Positions 25,687 through 35,438 of a stretch of 57,500 bases of DNA are shown one piece after another (the stretch's first letter is position 1; the number at the start of each line of letters is the position of its first letter). The DNA is from Acidobacteriota bacterium (lineage in GTDB: Bacteria; Acidobacteriota; Thermoanaerobaculia; Multivoradales; SZUA-115). The stretch is taken from assembly GCA_024277255.1 (NCBI GenBank), contig JAJRVQ010000104.1, forward strand, positions 1-57,500, read 5' to 3'. The translations under genes and the position numbers were made by a program. Under the pieces are notes generated by a model that saw nothing but the letters and a program-made list of their open reading frames with translations, made no database searches and was not told where the DNA came from.

Positions 25687-26324
25687 GATCGGATCTCCCC
25701 GACCGCCTGGGCGGCGAGTCGGGCGTAGTCCTCGGGAGTGTCGACATCGCGGACCACGCCAGGGTCGCCGGTGGGTAGCGAAACCAGCTCCTCGGCGTGC
25801 AGGGTCAGGAGTTGGCGCAGCCCCAGTTCAAGATCGAGTTGGGCGATCTCGCCGGCCAGCCGGTGGGCGATGGCCAGTGGGTGGCCGCGCTTGCCGCGCC
25901 AGGTTGGAACCGCCAGTGCGACGCCGGTCTGATCCAGGGCCCGAACGACCTGGGTGACACTCTCGGCCTTGAGGCGCGGCAGATCGGCGGGGCTGACCAG
26001 CAGGGTCGGCTCGCGGTAGAGCTGGAGCGCCACCGCGACACCGGCCTGAATCGTGCTCAGCATGCCCCGGTGGGGAGCCGGGTTTTCGACTTGGCGGATT
26101 TTGTGCTCTTTCGCCCAGTGGATCAGGGTGCGGTCGTCCGCTCGGGTGACCACGATGACGGCGTGCGCGCCGCCGCGTTCGAGCGCGCTGACGGTGGCGC
26201 CGATCAACGTCGTATCGCCGAAGGGCAGCAGGGGCTTGGCTCGTCCCATCCGCCGGGATCGGCCGGCCGCGGGGACCACGGCGACGACCTTGCGGTACTG
26301 CTTCCTCTCACGCCGAGGCGTCAT
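25683..26324 (-). CDS. MocA/MobA-like nucleotidyltransferase
   Basis: 213 aa. GT-A fold NTP transferase with the signature '[24 protein letters not shown]' near the N-terminus, 'VSPADLPRL' as the metal-binding aspartate site and '[10 protein letters not shown]' further on. This set is that of MocA, the CTP:molybdopterin cytidylyltransferase, and of related proteins. Molybdopterin cofactor work would fit a genome with a formate dehydrogenase, although FDH uses the guanine form. It is first in the group leading to the kinase and DUF3179 genes and divergent from nadE. Other sugar- or polyol-nucleotidyl roles cannot be excluded. Confidence 0.7.
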   Translation of the reverse strand: MTPRRERKQYRKVVAVVPAAGRSRRMGRAKPLLPFGDTTLIGATVSALERGGAHAVIVVTRADDRTLIHWAKEHKIRQVENPAPHRGMLSTIQAGVAVALQLYREPTLLVSPADLPRLKAESVTQVVRALDQTGVALAVPTWRGKRGHPLAIAHRLAGEIAQLDLELGLRQLLTLHAEELVSLPTGDPGVVRDVDTPEDYARLAAQAVGEIRS

Positions 26325-26372
26325 GGTCGTGGTTTTAGCACGCCAACGGCTCTTCTACCGCCTCCGGGCCGG

Positions 26373-26378
26373 TACAAT
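26373..26378 (+). promoter_or_regulatory. -10 hexamer TACAAT of nadE, possible leaderless start
   Basis: TACAAT ends 6 nt before the ATG at 26385, and there is no Shine-Dalgarno before this ATG. Transcription would begin at about the start codon. No clear -35 is seen. Confidence 0.4.
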
Positions 26379-26384
26379 TCGCTC

Positions 26385-28469
26385 ATGGTGAGTTCAGAAA
26401 TGCCCTTTCGTTCGCCCTACCGCCATGGTTTCGTGCGCGCCGCGGTGTGCATTCCCTCGCTACGGGTCGCCGATCCTGCCTTCAACGCCGAGCAGTCCAT
26501 CGAGCTGGCGAGGGAGGCGGCGCGCCAAGGGGCGCTGATCAGCCTCTTCCCTGAACTGGGGCTCAGCGGCTATTCCTGCCAGGATCTCTTCCACCAGCAG
26601 GCGCTGCTCGGGGAGGTGTTGACCGGCTTGGCGAGCTTCGTCGACGCCAGCTCGGAGTTGCCCGGCCTGTTCGTGGTGGGAGCGCCGCTGCGCTTCGCCG
26701 ATCGGCTGTTCAACTGCGCCGTGGTGGTGCAGGGCGGTGCGGTGCGCGGCGTGGTGCCGAAGAGCTACCTGCCGAACTACCGCGAGTTCTATGAAAAGCG
26801 TCACTTCGCCCCGGCCTCGGTGGCACGCCGGCTCGGCAGGGCGGGCGAGTCGATGGTTCTTCTCGGGCGCGACGTTCCGTTCGGTGCCGACTTGGTATTC
26901 ACCGCCCTCAACGTTGCTCATTTGACCCTCGGGGTCGAGATCTGCGAGGACCTCTGGGCCCCGGTTCCGCCCAGCTCGGCGCTGGCGCTGGCCGGCGCGA
27001 CGGTGATCTGCAACCTCTCGGCGAGCAACGTCACCATCGCCAAGGCCGAATACCGGCGGCTGCTCTGCGCCTCGCAGTCGGGACGCACGGTCACCGCCTA
27101 TCTCTACGCCGCGGCGGGAGCGGGGGAGTCGACCACCGATCTGGCCTGGGACGGCCACGGCATGATCCATGAGAATGCGCAGCTGCTGGCGGAAAGCGAA
27201 CGGTTTGCCGCCGGGCCGCAACTGGTGATGGCGGATGTCGATGTCGAGCTGCTGAGCCAGGAGCGCATGCGGTGGACGGCCTTCAGCGACGGTCCCGGCG
27301 AGGCGGCCGAGCCCCGGTCGGTACGGCGGATCGAAATGGCCATCCAGCTTCCCGAACCGGCCAAGAACGAGCGCCTGCGCCGTCGCCTGCCGCGCTTCCC
27401 CTACGTGCCGGCCGACCCCGACTGTCGCGACGAGCGCTGCCGCGAGGTCTATGAAATCCAGGTGCAGGGGTTGAGCCAGCGGCTGCGCGCCAGCGCCATC
27501 GAGAAGGTGGTGATCGGAGTCTCGGGCGGCCTCGACTCGACCCAGGCGCTGCTCGTCGCCGCACAGACGATGGATCGCCTCGGTCTGCCCCGCCGCAACG
27601 TCCTGGCCTACACCCTGCCGGGCTTTGCCACCAGTGCACAGACCTTGGCCAATGGCTGGAAGCTGATGCGCGCACTCGGAGTCAGCGGCGAGGAAATCGA
27701 CATCCGCCCGGCGGCCGAGCGGATGCTGGCCGACCTCGACCACCCGGCCTCGCGTGGCGAGGCGGTCTACGACATCACTTACGAGAACGTACAGGCGGGG
27801 CAGCGGACCTCGATCCTCTTCCGCCTGGCCAATCAGCAAGGCGCTCTGGTGGTCGGAACCGGCGATCTTTCCGAGCTGGCGCTGGGCTGGTCGACCTACG
27901 GCGTCGGCGATCAGATGTCGCACTACGGGGTCAACGCCTCGGTGCCCAAGACGCTGATTCGCCATCTGATCCGCTGGCGGGCGGACCAGGCGGAGCGCCG
28001 GGAGGAGGGCGGTGAACTGGCCGGCGTCCTGCGCTCGATCGCCGCGACGACCGTCTCGCCGGAGTTGGTGCCGGGCGAGGAGAACGGCGAACCCGCCCAG
28101 AGTAGCGAGGCGGTGGTCGGCCCCTACGATCTGCAAGACTTCCACCTCTACTGGATCAGCCGCTACGGCTTCCGCCCCAGCAAGGTCGCCTACCTGGCCC
28201 TGGCCGCGTGGGGAGAACTCGACCACGGCGAGTGGCCGCAAGGAGTGCCGGAAGCGTCGCGCACCGCCTACGACCTGCCGGCGATCAAACGGTGGCTCAG
28301 GGTCTTCCTCAAGCGCTTCTTCCAGACCAGCCAGTTCAAACGCTCCGCCCTACCCGACGGCCCCAAAGTCGGCTCCGGCGGCTCCCTCTCCCCCCGCGGC
28401 GACTGGCGAGCCCCCAGCGATAGCTCGGCGGATCTCTGGCTGCGGGAGTTGGAGGAGCGGGTACCGTAG
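26385..28469 (+). CDS. nadE: Glutamine-dependent NAD+ synthetase
   Basis: 694 aa. N-terminal nitrilase-type glutaminase domain with Glu in '[11 protein letters not shown]', Lys in '[15 protein letters not shown]' and nucleophilic Cys in 'GVEICEDLW'. The C-terminal NAD synthetase domain from about residue 360 has the P-loop '[13 protein letters not shown]' and '[24 protein letters not shown]'. Full length for the two-domain enzyme that amidates deamido-NAD+ using Gln and ATP. An ATG at 26400 is a possible alternative start. The gene stands alone and is divergent from the mocA-like gene. Confidence 0.95.
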   Translation: MVSSEMPFRSPYRHGFVRAAVCIPSLRVADPAFNAEQSIELAREAARQGALISLFPELGLSGYSCQDLFHQQALLGEVLTGLASFVDASSELPGLFVVGAPLRFADRLFNCAVVVQGGAVRGVVPKSYLPNYREFYEKRHFAPASVARRLGRAGESMVLLGRDVPFGADLVFTALNVAHLTLGVEICEDLWAPVPPSSALALAGATVICNLSASNVTIAKAEYRRLLCASQSGRTVTAYLYAAAGAGESTTDLAWDGHGMIHENAQLLAESERFAAGPQLVMADVDVELLSQERMRWTAFSDGPGEAAEPRSVRRIEMAIQLPEPAKNERLRRRLPRFPYVPADPDCRDERCREVYEIQVQGLSQRLRASAIEKVVIGVSGGLDSTQALLVAAQTMDRLGLPRRNVLAYTLPGFATSAQTLANGWKLMRALGVSGEEIDIRPAAERMLADLDHPASRGEAVYDITYENVQAGQRTSILFRLANQQGALVVGTGDLSELALGWSTYGVGDQMSHYGVNASVPKTLIRHLIRWRADQAERREEGGELAGVLRSIAATTVSPELVPGEENGEPAQSSEAVVGPYDLQDFHLYWISRYGFRPSKVAYLALAAWGELDHGEWPQGVPEASRTAYDLPAIKRWLRVFLKRFFQTSQFKRSALPDGPKVGSGGSLSPRGDWRAPSDSSADLWLRELEERVP

Positions 28470-28553
28470 GGAGGGTGGTTCTTGGTAGGCGTGCAGCCCG
28501 GCGGATCTCTCCGCTAGCGAGTACACGGTACTGAGTCCTGGCTACCAAGTCCC

Positions 28554-28600
28554 TTGACGATACACGCCAGCGTGATTACAATGTAATCACTCCAGGAGGT
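28554..28600 (+). promoter_or_regulatory. mazEF promoter with palindromic operator
   Basis: -35 TTGACG (28554-28559), a 17-nt spacer and -10 TACAAT (28577-28582) form a strong sigma-70 promoter. A perfect dyad, GTGATTAC (28572-28579) and GTAATCAC (28583-28590), covers the -10 box, the expected place for autorepression by the MazE-MazF complex. The ribosome site GGAGG follows at 28595. Confidence 0.75.
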
Positions 28601-28606
28601 GTAGCC

Positions 28607-28855
28607 ATGAGAGCGAGAATCGTCAGAATCGGTAATTCCAGAGGGATTCGCCTCCCCAAACCCATCATGGAACAAGTGGGTTTGACGGAGGAGGTCAAGC
28701 TGGAGGTTCGAGAGGGAACATTGGTGATCTCTCCCGCTGAGAGGCCCCGCGGGGGTTGGGCGGCGGCGGCGCAGGCCCTGTCGGGTCAGGGTGAGGAACC
28801 ATTGCTCGACGCGCCCACTCCAACCCGCTTCGACGAGCAGGAGTGGGAGTGGTGA
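28607..28855 (+). CDS. mazE: MazE/AbrB-type antitoxin
   Basis: 82 aa. The first 45 residues are an AbrB/MazE DNA-binding swapped-hairpin domain ('IVRIGNSRGIRLPKPIMEQVGL…VKLEVREGTLVI'). The rest is a disordered acidic tail ending in 'RFDEQEWEW', the type of segment that plugs the MazF active site. It should neutralise the toxin encoded next and repress the operon through the dyad in its promoter. The stop is inside the toxin start region. Confidence 0.88.
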   Translation: MRARIVRIGNSRGIRLPKPIMEQVGLTEEVKLEVREGTLVISPAERPRGGWAAAAQALSGQGEEPLLDAPTPTRFDEQEWEW

Positions 28856-29184
28856 AGGTGACGGATGTGCGACGAGGGCAGGTCTATCTGGTTTCGTTGA
28901 ATCCGACCCAAGGCCGCGAGATCAAGAAGACGCGCCCTTGTGTCATCGTCTCGCCCGATGAGTTGAACGCTTACATGCAGACCTACATCGTCGCGCCCCT
29001 GACCACGGGGAGTCACGGCTACCCATTCCGTATCCCCTGCCAGTTTCAAGGCAAGTCCGGTCATGTCGTCCTGGATCAGATTCGAACCGTGGATCGGGCG
29101 CGGTTGGTCAAGAGGCTCGGGCGGCTTTCCTCGCAAGCGCTTGACAAGTCGCTCTCGGTTCTCGGGGAGATGTTCGCCTCGTAG
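28852..29184 (+). CDS. mazF: MazF/PemK-type endoribonuclease toxin
   Basis: 110 aa from the GTG at 28852, which overlaps the antitoxin TGA (GTGA); a GTG at 28843 is also in frame. PemK/MazF fold signatures: 'RRGQVYLVSLNPTQGREIKKTRPCVIVSPDELN', 'IVAPLTTG' and 'GHVVLDQIRTVDRARL'. The Arg and Thr/Ser catalytic positions ('KKTRPC', 'PLTTG') are present. MazF toxins cut mRNA at short motifs. Normal length; appears intact. Confidence 0.9.
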   Translation: MKVTDVRRGQVYLVSLNPTQGREIKKTRPCVIVSPDELNAYMQTYIVAPLTTGSHGYPFRIPCQFQGKSGHVVLDQIRTVDRARLVKRLGRLSSQALDKSLSVLGEMFAS

Positions 29185-29191
29185 ATGACGG

Positions 29192-30040
29192 ATGAGTATT
29201 CCTGATCCATTGCCGCCACCCGACACCCGCCCCCTCTTCGCACCGCTAGGCCACGACCTTGTTGTGTTGCTGCGCTCTTTGACCCCTGAGGATTGGGGTC
29301 GCCCCACCGTCTGTTCCGCCTGGACGGTCAAGGAGATCGCGGCCCATCTGCTCGACACCGCTTGCCGGCGGATCTCTCTGGATCGCGACCACTACCCGCC
29401 GCCCGCGCCATCCCGGCCTGTGACCTCCCAAGAGGAGCTGGTGACGTGGCTCAACCAGCTCAACGCCGACTGGGTGAGGGCCTGCCGGCGGCTGAGCCCG
29501 GCGTTGCTGATCGATCTACTGGAGACCGCCGAGGCCGCTCTGGTGGCGACTCTCGCGGCTCTAGACCCCGACGAAGAGGCACGCTTCGCGGTTACCTGGG
29601 CGGGGGAAGAGAAGTCCAGCAATCGATTCGATACAGCTCGGGAGTTGACCGAACGGTGGCTGCATCAGCAACAGATCCGGCTGGCGGTTGAGGCACCGCC
29701 GTTGACTCGACCGAGCCTTTCCGGGGCGATCTTCGCCACCTTCCTGCGCGCCCTACCGCCCGCCTACCGGGCGACCGCGGCGGATGTTGGGACGGAGGTT
29801 GGCCTGACCATCGTGGGGGAGGAGGACTATCGCTTCGTACTGCGCCGGCAAGAGGAAGGGTGGCGGCTCGTGGCCGGTTCTTCAGCCGCGCCGATGGCCA
29901 CGATTCGCATCGCGGAAGAACCGGCCTGGCTTCTCTTCACCAAGGGAATTGGCGGCTCGGAAGCTCGGAGCCTCGCGTGGCTGAGCGGTGCGGAATCGCT
30001 GGTGGCGCCTTTCTTCTCGGCTCTTGCCGTCATGGCCTGA
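29192..30040 (+). CDS. Maleylpyruvate isomerase (MDMPI) / DinB-like family protein
   Basis: 282 aa. The N-terminal four-helix bundle has 'LTPEDWGRPTVCSAWTVKEIAAHLLDTACRRI', the MDMPI_N signature including the metal-binding His of 'AAHLLD', and 'ARELTERWLHQQQIRLAV' with the later His. The C-terminal half resembles an SCP2-like or MDMPI_C domain ('LTIVGEEDYRFVLRR…'). Such proteins use bacillithiol- or mycothiol-type cofactors, or have unknown function. It starts 7 nt after mazF but is unlikely to belong to the toxin system. Confidence 0.7.
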   Translation: MSIPDPLPPPDTRPLFAPLGHDLVVLLRSLTPEDWGRPTVCSAWTVKEIAAHLLDTACRRISLDRDHYPPPAPSRPVTSQEELVTWLNQLNADWVRACRRLSPALLIDLLETAEAALVATLAALDPDEEARFAVTWAGEEKSSNRFDTARELTERWLHQQQIRLAVEAPPLTRPSLSGAIFATFLRALPPAYRATAADVGTEVGLTIVGEEDYRFVLRRQEEGWRLVAGSSAAPMATIRIAEEPAWLLFTKGIGGSEARSLAWLSGAESLVAPFFSALAVMA

Positions 30041-30050
30041 GGTAGTGGGT

Positions 30051-31700
30051 TCAGGATCGGCGCAAGGGCAAGGTTGGCAAGAACTCGGGCGGCCGTCGCA
30101 GTTGCGACGCCTGTTCGTAGCTGTAGGCGATCTTGAGTAGGGTGGGCTCGCTGTAGGCGCGGCCGAAGAAGGAGATGCCCACCGGCAAGCCGTTGACGTA
30201 GCCGGCCGGTACGGTGATGTTCGGATAGCCGGACACCGCCGCCGGAGTCGAGCTGCCGCCGCCGAAGTGGTCGCCGTTGATCAGGTCGATGGGCCACGGC
30301 GGCCCGCCGGTGGGGGCGAGGATGGCGTCGAGTTTGTGCTCGTCCATCACCCGGTCGATTCCCTCCTGGCGCGCCGCGCGTTGCGCCGTCGCCAAGGATT
30401 CCAGGTACTCCTCGCTGGTCAGCGGTCCCTTCTCCTGCGCCTCGATCAACAGCTCCTGGCCGAAGAAAGGCAGCTCCTGGTCGCGGTGCTGTTGGTTGAA
30501 GTCGATCAGCTCGGCCAGGCTGTGCACCTTGGCGCCCTCCGAGAACTCGGCGAGATAGCGGTTCAGGTCGGCCTTGAACTCGTAGAGCAGCACATTGAAT
30601 CGGGCCTGACGACTGTCGCGCGGCATCTCCAATTCGGTCGGATCGACGATCTGCGCTCCGCGCTTGCGCAGGGTCTCGATCGCCGCCTCCATCAAGGCGT
30701 CGACCCTCTCGTGGAAGTCGAAGAAGTTGCGGCCGATCCCGATGCGCATGCCACGCAGGCCGTCGGGATCGAGGTAGGCGGTGTAGTCGCTCTGCGCGTG
30801 CGGCGCCGCCTGGGCGGTCAAAGGGTCGTGAGGATCTTCGCCGACCAACGCGCCGAGCAGCAGCGCCGCGTCGCGCACCGTGCGCGCCATCGGTCCGGCG
30901 GTGTCTTGGCTGTGCGAGATGGGGACGATCCCGGAGCGTCCAATCAGGCCGACCGTCGGTTTGATGCCCACCACCGAGTTGGCTGAGGAAGGGCAGACGA
31001 TCGAACCGTTGGTCTCGGTGCCGATGGCGATGGCGCACAAACTGGCCGCCGCCGCCGCGCCCGATCCCGCGCTGGAGCCGCAGGGGCTGCGGTCGAGCAC
31101 ATAGGGATTGCGGGTTTGACCGCCGCGCCCGCTCCAGCCGCTCGACGAGCGGTTGGAGCGGAAGTTGGCCCACTCACTCAGGTTGGTCTTGCCGAGGATC
31201 ACCGCTCCCGCCCGGCGTAGCTTGACGGCCACGGCGGAGTCGCGCGGGGCCTTGGCGCCGAGAAGAGCCAGCGAGCCGGCGGTGGTCTGCATGCGGTCGG
31301 CGGTGGCGATGTTGTCCTTGATCAGGATCGGGATGCCGTGCAGTGGCCCGCGCGGCCCGTTCTCCTGACGCTCGGCGTCCAGTGCGCCGGCGATCGCCAG
31401 CGCCTCCGGGTTGGTCTCGATCACCGAGTTGAGGGCCGGGCCGCCTCGATGAGCGCCGCGGTCGATCCGTTCGATGCGGTCGAGGTAGCCTTCGGCGATC
31501 GAGCGCGCCGTCAAGCGGCCGTCGGCCATCGCCTGCGACAGCTGATCCACCGTCAGTTCGGCCAGGTCGTGGCTTGCTGGTGCGGGCGCAGCGGCCTTGC
31601 TGCCGGTCTCGGCTTCGCCGGCCGACAGCTTCATGCGCTCCAGCGCACCGAGCGCCGTTGTGGCGGCGCCTACCTTGAGGAACGTCCTTCGATCGACCAT
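30051..31700 (-). CDS. Tat-exported amidase (amidase signature family)
   Basis: 549 aa. A twin-arginine signal '[18 protein letters not shown]' opens the protein, after a GGAGGTG ribosome site. Amidase-signature residues: catalytic Lys in '[12 protein letters not shown]', the cis-Ser and nucleophile Ser in 'GRGGQTRNP…[30 protein letters not shown]'. The closest pattern is that of AtzF/peptide-amidase-like exported amidases common in Acidobacteriota. Substrate unknown. It is 55 nt downstream of the MscS gene; an inverted repeat (ACACTGG 31719-31725, CCAGTGT 31732-31738) lies between. Confidence 0.88.
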   Translation of the reverse strand: MVDRRTFLKVGAATTALGALERMKLSAGEAETGSKAAAPAPASHDLAELTVDQLSQAMADGRLTARSIAEGYLDRIERIDRGAHRGGPALNSVIETNPEALAIAGALDAERQENGPRGPLHGIPILIKDNIATADRMQTTAGSLALLGAKAPRDSAVAVKLRRAGAVILGKTNLSEWANFRSNRSSSGWSGRGGQTRNPYVLDRSPCGSSAGSGAAAAASLCAIAIGTETNGSIVCPSSANSVVGIKPTVGLIGRSGIVPISHSQDTAGPMARTVRDAALLLGALVGEDPHDPLTAQAAPHAQSDYTAYLDPDGLRGMRIGIGRNFFDFHERVDALMEAAIETLRKRGAQIVDPTELEMPRDSRQARFNVLLYEFKADLNRYLAEFSEGAKVHSLAELIDFNQQHRDQELPFFGQELLIEAQEKGPLTSEEYLESLATAQRAARQEGIDRVMDEHKLDAILAPTGGPPWPIDLINGDHFGGGSSTPAAVSGYPNITVPAGYVNGLPVGISFFGRAYSEPTLLKIAYSYEQASQLRRPPEFLPTLPLRRS

Positions 31701-31755
31701 CGCTCACCTCCGTTGACCACACTGGTTTATGCCAGTGTAGCGCTACGTCCACGAA

Positions 31756-33000
31756 CTACGCGGTCAACCGTTGGAAGTCGCTGCCGCTGGGGTTCTGGAA
31801 GAGGCGCAGGTCGAACTCCGGCGCCACTGCCAGGATGTGATCGAAGATATCCGCTTGGAGATTCTCGTAGGCCGCCCACTCGGTGGTCGAGCTGAAGCAG
31901 TAGACCTGGATGGGAAGACCGTCTGGTGTCGGCTCCAGCTGGCGCACCAGGAGGGTCATCTCTTGGTTCACGCCGGGGTGGTTGCGCAAGTAGGCGAGCA
32001 GATAGGCGCGGAAGATACCGACGTTGGTCAGACGACGGCCGTTGACCAGGCTGGCGTCGTCGATCCCGTGCTCGTCGTTCCAGGCCGCCAGCCGCTCCTG
32101 GCTCTCCTCGATGTAGGCGGCGATGTATTGGATCTTCGCAAAGCGCACGAGCATCTCGGGGGTGCAGAACTGGATCGAACTCTTATCGATATGAACCGAC
32201 CGGCTGATCCTTCGCCCGCCCGATTCCTCCATGCCGCGCCAGTTTTTGAACGAGTCGCTGATCAGCGCGTAGGTCGGGATGGTGGTGATCGTCTTGTCCC
32301 AGTTCTGGACTTTGACCGTGGTCAGCGCGATGTCGATGACGTCGCCGTCGGCGCCGTAGCTGGACATCGAGATCCAGTCCCCTTTCGACAGCATGCGGTT
32401 GGTCGACAGCTGAATCCCGGCGACCAGTCCGAGGATGGGATCCTTGAACACCAGCATCAGCACCGAGGCCAGCACTCCCATGCCGCTGAGCAGGAAGATC
32501 GGGGACTTGCCGAGGAGGGTGGCCAGGATGACGATGAACGCGGACAGGTAGAGACCGATCTTGGCGACCTGGGTGAAGCCTTTGAGCGGCACCTGTTTGG
32601 AGACGGGAAAGGTGTTGTAGATCTCGAGGACGGCGTTGAGCAGCGCGTCGAAGGCGAGCAGCGCGACGACGATCATGTAGATCAGAGAACCGGCTCGAAC
32701 GCCCGCGATCACCGGCTCGCTTCCGCGCAGCGCCACCGGTGCGAGGAGATAGAGAACGATGCCCGGAGCGAGGTGGGCGAGCCAGAAGAAGACGCGGTGT
32801 TCGAGCAGCCGGTTGTCCCACTCCGTCTTGGTTCTCTTCACCGCGGAACTGACGATTCTGAGCAGCAGCCGTTTGGCGACGAAGAAGGAGACGGCTGCGA
32901 GGAGCAAGAGCAGGAACAGCACGGTGGCGCCAACCACCAGGGCGGTCGCCTCCGGGCTCAGGCCGAGTTCTTGGATGAGCTGGCTGATTTGTTCGAACAT
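31756..33000 (-). CDS. MscS-family mechanosensitive channel (YbdG-like)
   Basis: 414 aa from the ATG at 33000. Five hydrophobic helices are visible in the first 200 residues, the last being the pore helix ('FLLSGMGVLASVLMLVFKDPILGLVAGI'), followed by the beta domain ('MLSKGDWISM…GDVIDIALTTVKVQNWDKTITTIPTYALI'). The insert between the beta domain and the C-terminal alpha/beta domain, and the large C-terminus ('VRQLEPTPDGLPIQVYCFSSTTEWA.YE'), match the YbdG/MscM subtype. It protects against osmotic downshock. Same strand as the VapC-type gene upstream, probably a separate transcript. Confidence 0.9.
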   Translation of the reverse strand: MFEQISQLIQELGLSPEATALVVGATVLFLLLLLAAVSFFVAKRLLLRIVSSAVKRTKTEWDNRLLEHRVFFWLAHLAPGIVLYLLAPVALRGSEPVIAGVRAGSLIYMIVVALLAFDALLNAVLEIYNTFPVSKQVPLKGFTQVAKIGLYLSAFIVILATLLGKSPIFLLSGMGVLASVLMLVFKDPILGLVAGIQLSTNRMLSKGDWISMSSYGADGDVIDIALTTVKVQNWDKTITTIPTYALISDSFKNWRGMEESGGRRISRSVHIDKSSIQFCTPEMLVRFAKIQYIAAYIEESQERLAAWNDEHGIDDASLVNGRRLTNVGIFRAYLLAYLRNHPGVNQEMTLLVRQLEPTPDGLPIQVYCFSSTTEWAAYENLQADIFDHILAVAPEFDLRLFQNPSGSDFQRLTA

Positions 33001-33124
33001 CGGTGGGGGGCTTCCTGGGATAGTGAAGGGGGACGATACCGCAGGTTTGCGGCACAGGCGCGGCGGGTTCGCTGGGAATTCGCCGCCGTATCCGTCAGCG
33101 TTGACTCGCTCGCGACCGCTCTGA

Positions 33125-33547
33125 TCACCCGTCCTGCCATGGGTTGAGCAGCATGGCGCCGGTGTTGACAAAGTCGGTGACGTTGCGCGTCATGAGATGA
33201 AGGCCGTGTCGGATGGCGGTGGCGGCGATCAGCCCGTCGGAGGCAGGAATCGTTCGCCCTCCAGTCTGCGCGCCGGCGGTGAGTTCGCCCCAGATTCGCG
33301 CCGTCTCGGTGTCGATCGAAAGAATGCGGTCCGCGTAGTCTTGCTCCAAGGTTTCCAGCCAGCGGCGCAGGGTCCGCTTGCGCTCTCCTGCGGCCAGTAG
33401 TTCGATACCCTTGGTCAACTCGCCGACGGTGAGAACGCTGAGGAACAAGTTGTCTCCAGGGATTGAAGTCACCCGTTCGCGAACTCTTGGATCACCCTGT
33501 TTGCGCTGGATCTCCGAGAGAACGCAGGTATCGAGGAGGATTCTCAC
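33125..33547 (-). CDS. vapC: PIN-domain toxin, VapC/FitB type
   Basis: 140 aa. PIN-domain RNase with acidic active-site residues: Asp6 in 'ILLDTCVLSE', Glu in 'LTVGELTKGIELL', Asp in 'PASDGLIAATA' and the final 'TRNVTDF'. Intact, with the usual length for FitB-like VapC toxins. Its start overlaps the antitoxin stop by four bases. It cleaves RNA, probably tRNA or rRNA. Confidence 0.88.
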   Translation of the reverse strand: MRILLDTCVLSEIQRKQGDPRVRERVTSIPGDNLFLSVLTVGELTKGIELLAAGERKRTLRRWLETLEQDYADRILSIDTETARIWGELTAGAQTGGRTIPASDGLIAATAIRHGLHLMTRNVTDFVNTGAMLLNPWQDG

Positions 33548-33783
33548 AGGGTGACGTCGCGCATCGGCGCCGGATCCCGGCTGAGGTCGAGTTCCTCCAG
33601 GTCTGGGCCATTGAGTAGGAAGTCGGTGAACGACTGCTTGCGGCCGGTGAATACCTCGTAGTCCCGCTCCGCGAGTACCACCACAGCGTCCTTGCGGCGC
33701 ACCACTCGCTGGGGACCCTCGGTGAGGGCGAGACGCACGACCTCGCTGAGCTTGTTCTTCGCTTCGGCCAGCTTCCAGTTCAT
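33544..33783 (-). CDS. Phd/YefM-type antitoxin
   Basis: 79 aa. N-terminal Phd/YefM DNA-binding fold ('WKLAEAKNKLSEVVRLALTEGPQRVVRRKDAVVVLAERDYE') and a C-terminal toxin-binding tail with 'FLLNGPDLEELDLSRD'. It neutralises the PIN toxin encoded next and should autoregulate. Two 9-bp direct repeats differing at one base (33819-33827 and 33828-33836) lie upstream and may be its operator, about 35 nt before the start. Confidence 0.88.
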   Translation of the reverse strand: MNWKLAEAKNKLSEVVRLALTEGPQRVVRRKDAVVVLAERDYEVFTGRKQSFTDFLLNGPDLEELDLSRDPAPMRDVTL

Positions 33784-33977
33784 GATGAGTTCTCAGGTTG
33801 TGTCGGTTTGACCAGGAAATCTAGGCGATCTAGACGATTTTGGCTCGAATGGCTACCGAAGTCAAGAGTAAGGCTCTAGAGTGGCTCGGCGCTAGAATCG
33901 CACCCGTCGTATTGGCGGTCCTGCCGAGCGAAGCTGGCTGATCCAAGATCCACTTTCGCCAATTCTGGAGGTTGCCC

Positions 33978-35438
33978 GTGATTTCAATCCCTCGTCGGCC
34001 TTGGCTCGTTGTCTCCTCATCGTTGTGGTTGCTGACGATCCTGGTGCCCTTCGTCGCCCCGCCGGCTCTTGCCGATGAGCCCTTGGCGATCGTCGGCGCG
34101 ACGGTGATCGATGTGGCCGAGAGGGGTGATCGCGCCAACGACATCGAGGATGCCGTGGTGCTGATCGAGGATGGGAAGATCGCCCGCGTCGGCCGGCGCG
34201 GGGAGGTGGAGCTACCGGCGGGTATCGAGGTGGTGGACGGCACGGGTCGCTACCTGGTTCCCGGTCTGGTCGATGGCTTCGCGGCGATCAACCAACAGGC
34301 CTACGCCAATGCCTACCTGGCGAGCGGCGTGACCTCGATCATCGCCGTCTCGGGCGGTCGCCGGGGGGAGCTGTTCGCCGATGCCGAGCCGGGGCCGCAT
34401 TTGCATCTGCTCGACGCTGTGGGCTTCGAGCGCGGGACCACGGCGGAGCACCTGGAGGCGGTGGATGCGCTGGCTGAGGCGGGCAACACCATCGCCCTTT
34501 TGATGTACAAACTGGAGCCCGATCAGCTCGCCGCGGTGACCGCGCACGCCGAGAGTCTGGGGATGGGGACCATCGGCGAGCTGGGGCTGTCGACCTATTC
34601 GCAGGGAATCGCCGCCGGCATCGACGCCTTCGTTCACACGACGCGCTATTCGCTGGCCCTGGCCTCCGCGAAGATGGCCCGTGGGGTCGCCGAAGAGCCG
34701 TTCAGCGACGATCTGGAGAGCCCCAAGTGGCTCTACTACCGCTGGTTGACCGAGCTATCGCCCTTTGATCCTCGGTTGGCGCGCTACGCCGAGGAGCTGG
34801 GGGCTTCGTCCGTCTCGTTGATGCCCACCCTGAGTTTGCTCTACCTCGATCTGCCCTGGGCCGAGAACCCCTGGCTCGACCCGATCGCCCGCTTGCTCGA
34901 CCCCGGCTCGATCAACAACCCGGCCGACCGCGAGACCGGCCGCCACGTCACCAACCCGGCCCATCAGGTGGCCTACTCGGCGCTGGCGCGCAGCGAGTAC
35001 CTGCTCGACGAGGCCTACCACCGCGCCGGTGCCCGTTACCTGGCGGGCAGCGGTACCGACGTGTGGGGCACCATGCCGGGAATCTCGCTGCACCAGGAAC
35101 TCGAAGCCTTGGTGCGCATCGGCCACACCCCGCGCCAGGCGTTGGCTGGCGCGACCAGCAACTTTGCGGCGACCTTCGACCACTGGGGGCCGGTGGGCAG
35201 GGTCGAAGAGGGCTTGCAGGCCGATCTTTTGCTCTTGCGCGACGACCCGCGCCAAAGCGTCAAGGCTCTGCGCTCGATCGAGCGGGTGATCCTCGCCGGC
35301 CGCTCACTCGGTCCCGAGGCTCTGCTGAGCCGGCCGGGTGGCGACGGTGAGGTGCTGTCGCACACCGCCGAGCCATGCGCTGAAGATGACCGCAGTCCTT
35401 ATCGAGGCCCACCGCCCGGAGCGCCTGATCCTCTATGA
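33978..35438 (+). CDS. Exported amidohydrolase-family protein without the HxH motif
   Basis: 486 aa. GTG at 33978 has GGAGG six nt upstream; a TTG at 33972 is in frame. Signal peptide ends 'FVAPPALADE'. Composite TIM-barrel amidohydrolase fold ('LAIVGATVIDV…VLIEDGKIARVG', 'YLVPGLVDGF', 'GSGTDVWG', 'GRVEEGLQADLLLLRDDP'). Where active members have D-x-H-x-H, this reads 'DGFAAINQ', so the two metal-binding His are missing although the late Asp (GTD) remains. It may be a non-hydrolytic or single-metal version. The C-terminal 30 residues run into non-homologous sequence near a hydrolase remnant, so the true end of the domain is at about 35350. Confidence 0.75.
   Translation: MISIPRRPWLVVSSSLWLLTILVPFVAPPALADEPLAIVGATVIDVAERGDRANDIEDAVVLIEDGKIARVGRRGEVELPAGIEVVDGTGRYLVPGLVDGFAAINQQAYANAYLASGVTSIIAVSGGRRGELFADAEPGPHLHLLDAVGFERGTTAEHLEAVDALAEAGNTIALLMYKLEPDQLAAVTAHAESLGMGTIGELGLSTYSQGIAAGIDAFVHTTRYSLALASAKMARGVAEEPFSDDLESPKWLYYRWLTELSPFDPRLARYAEELGASSVSLMPTLSLLYLDLPWAENPWLDPIARLLDPGSINNPADRETGRHVTNPAHQVAYSALARSEYLLDEAYHRAGARYLAGSGTDVWGTMPGISLHQELEALVRIGHTPRQALAGATSNFAATFDHWGPVGRVEEGLQADLLLLRDDPRQSVKALRSIERVILAGRSLGPEALLSRPGGDGEVLSHTAEPCAEDDRSPYRGPPPGAPDPL

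Noticed and set aside
25797..26384. N-terminal extension of nadE over about 195 codons
   Set aside because: It would run antisense through the mocA-like gene and has no domain. NadE similarity starts close to the ATG at 26385.
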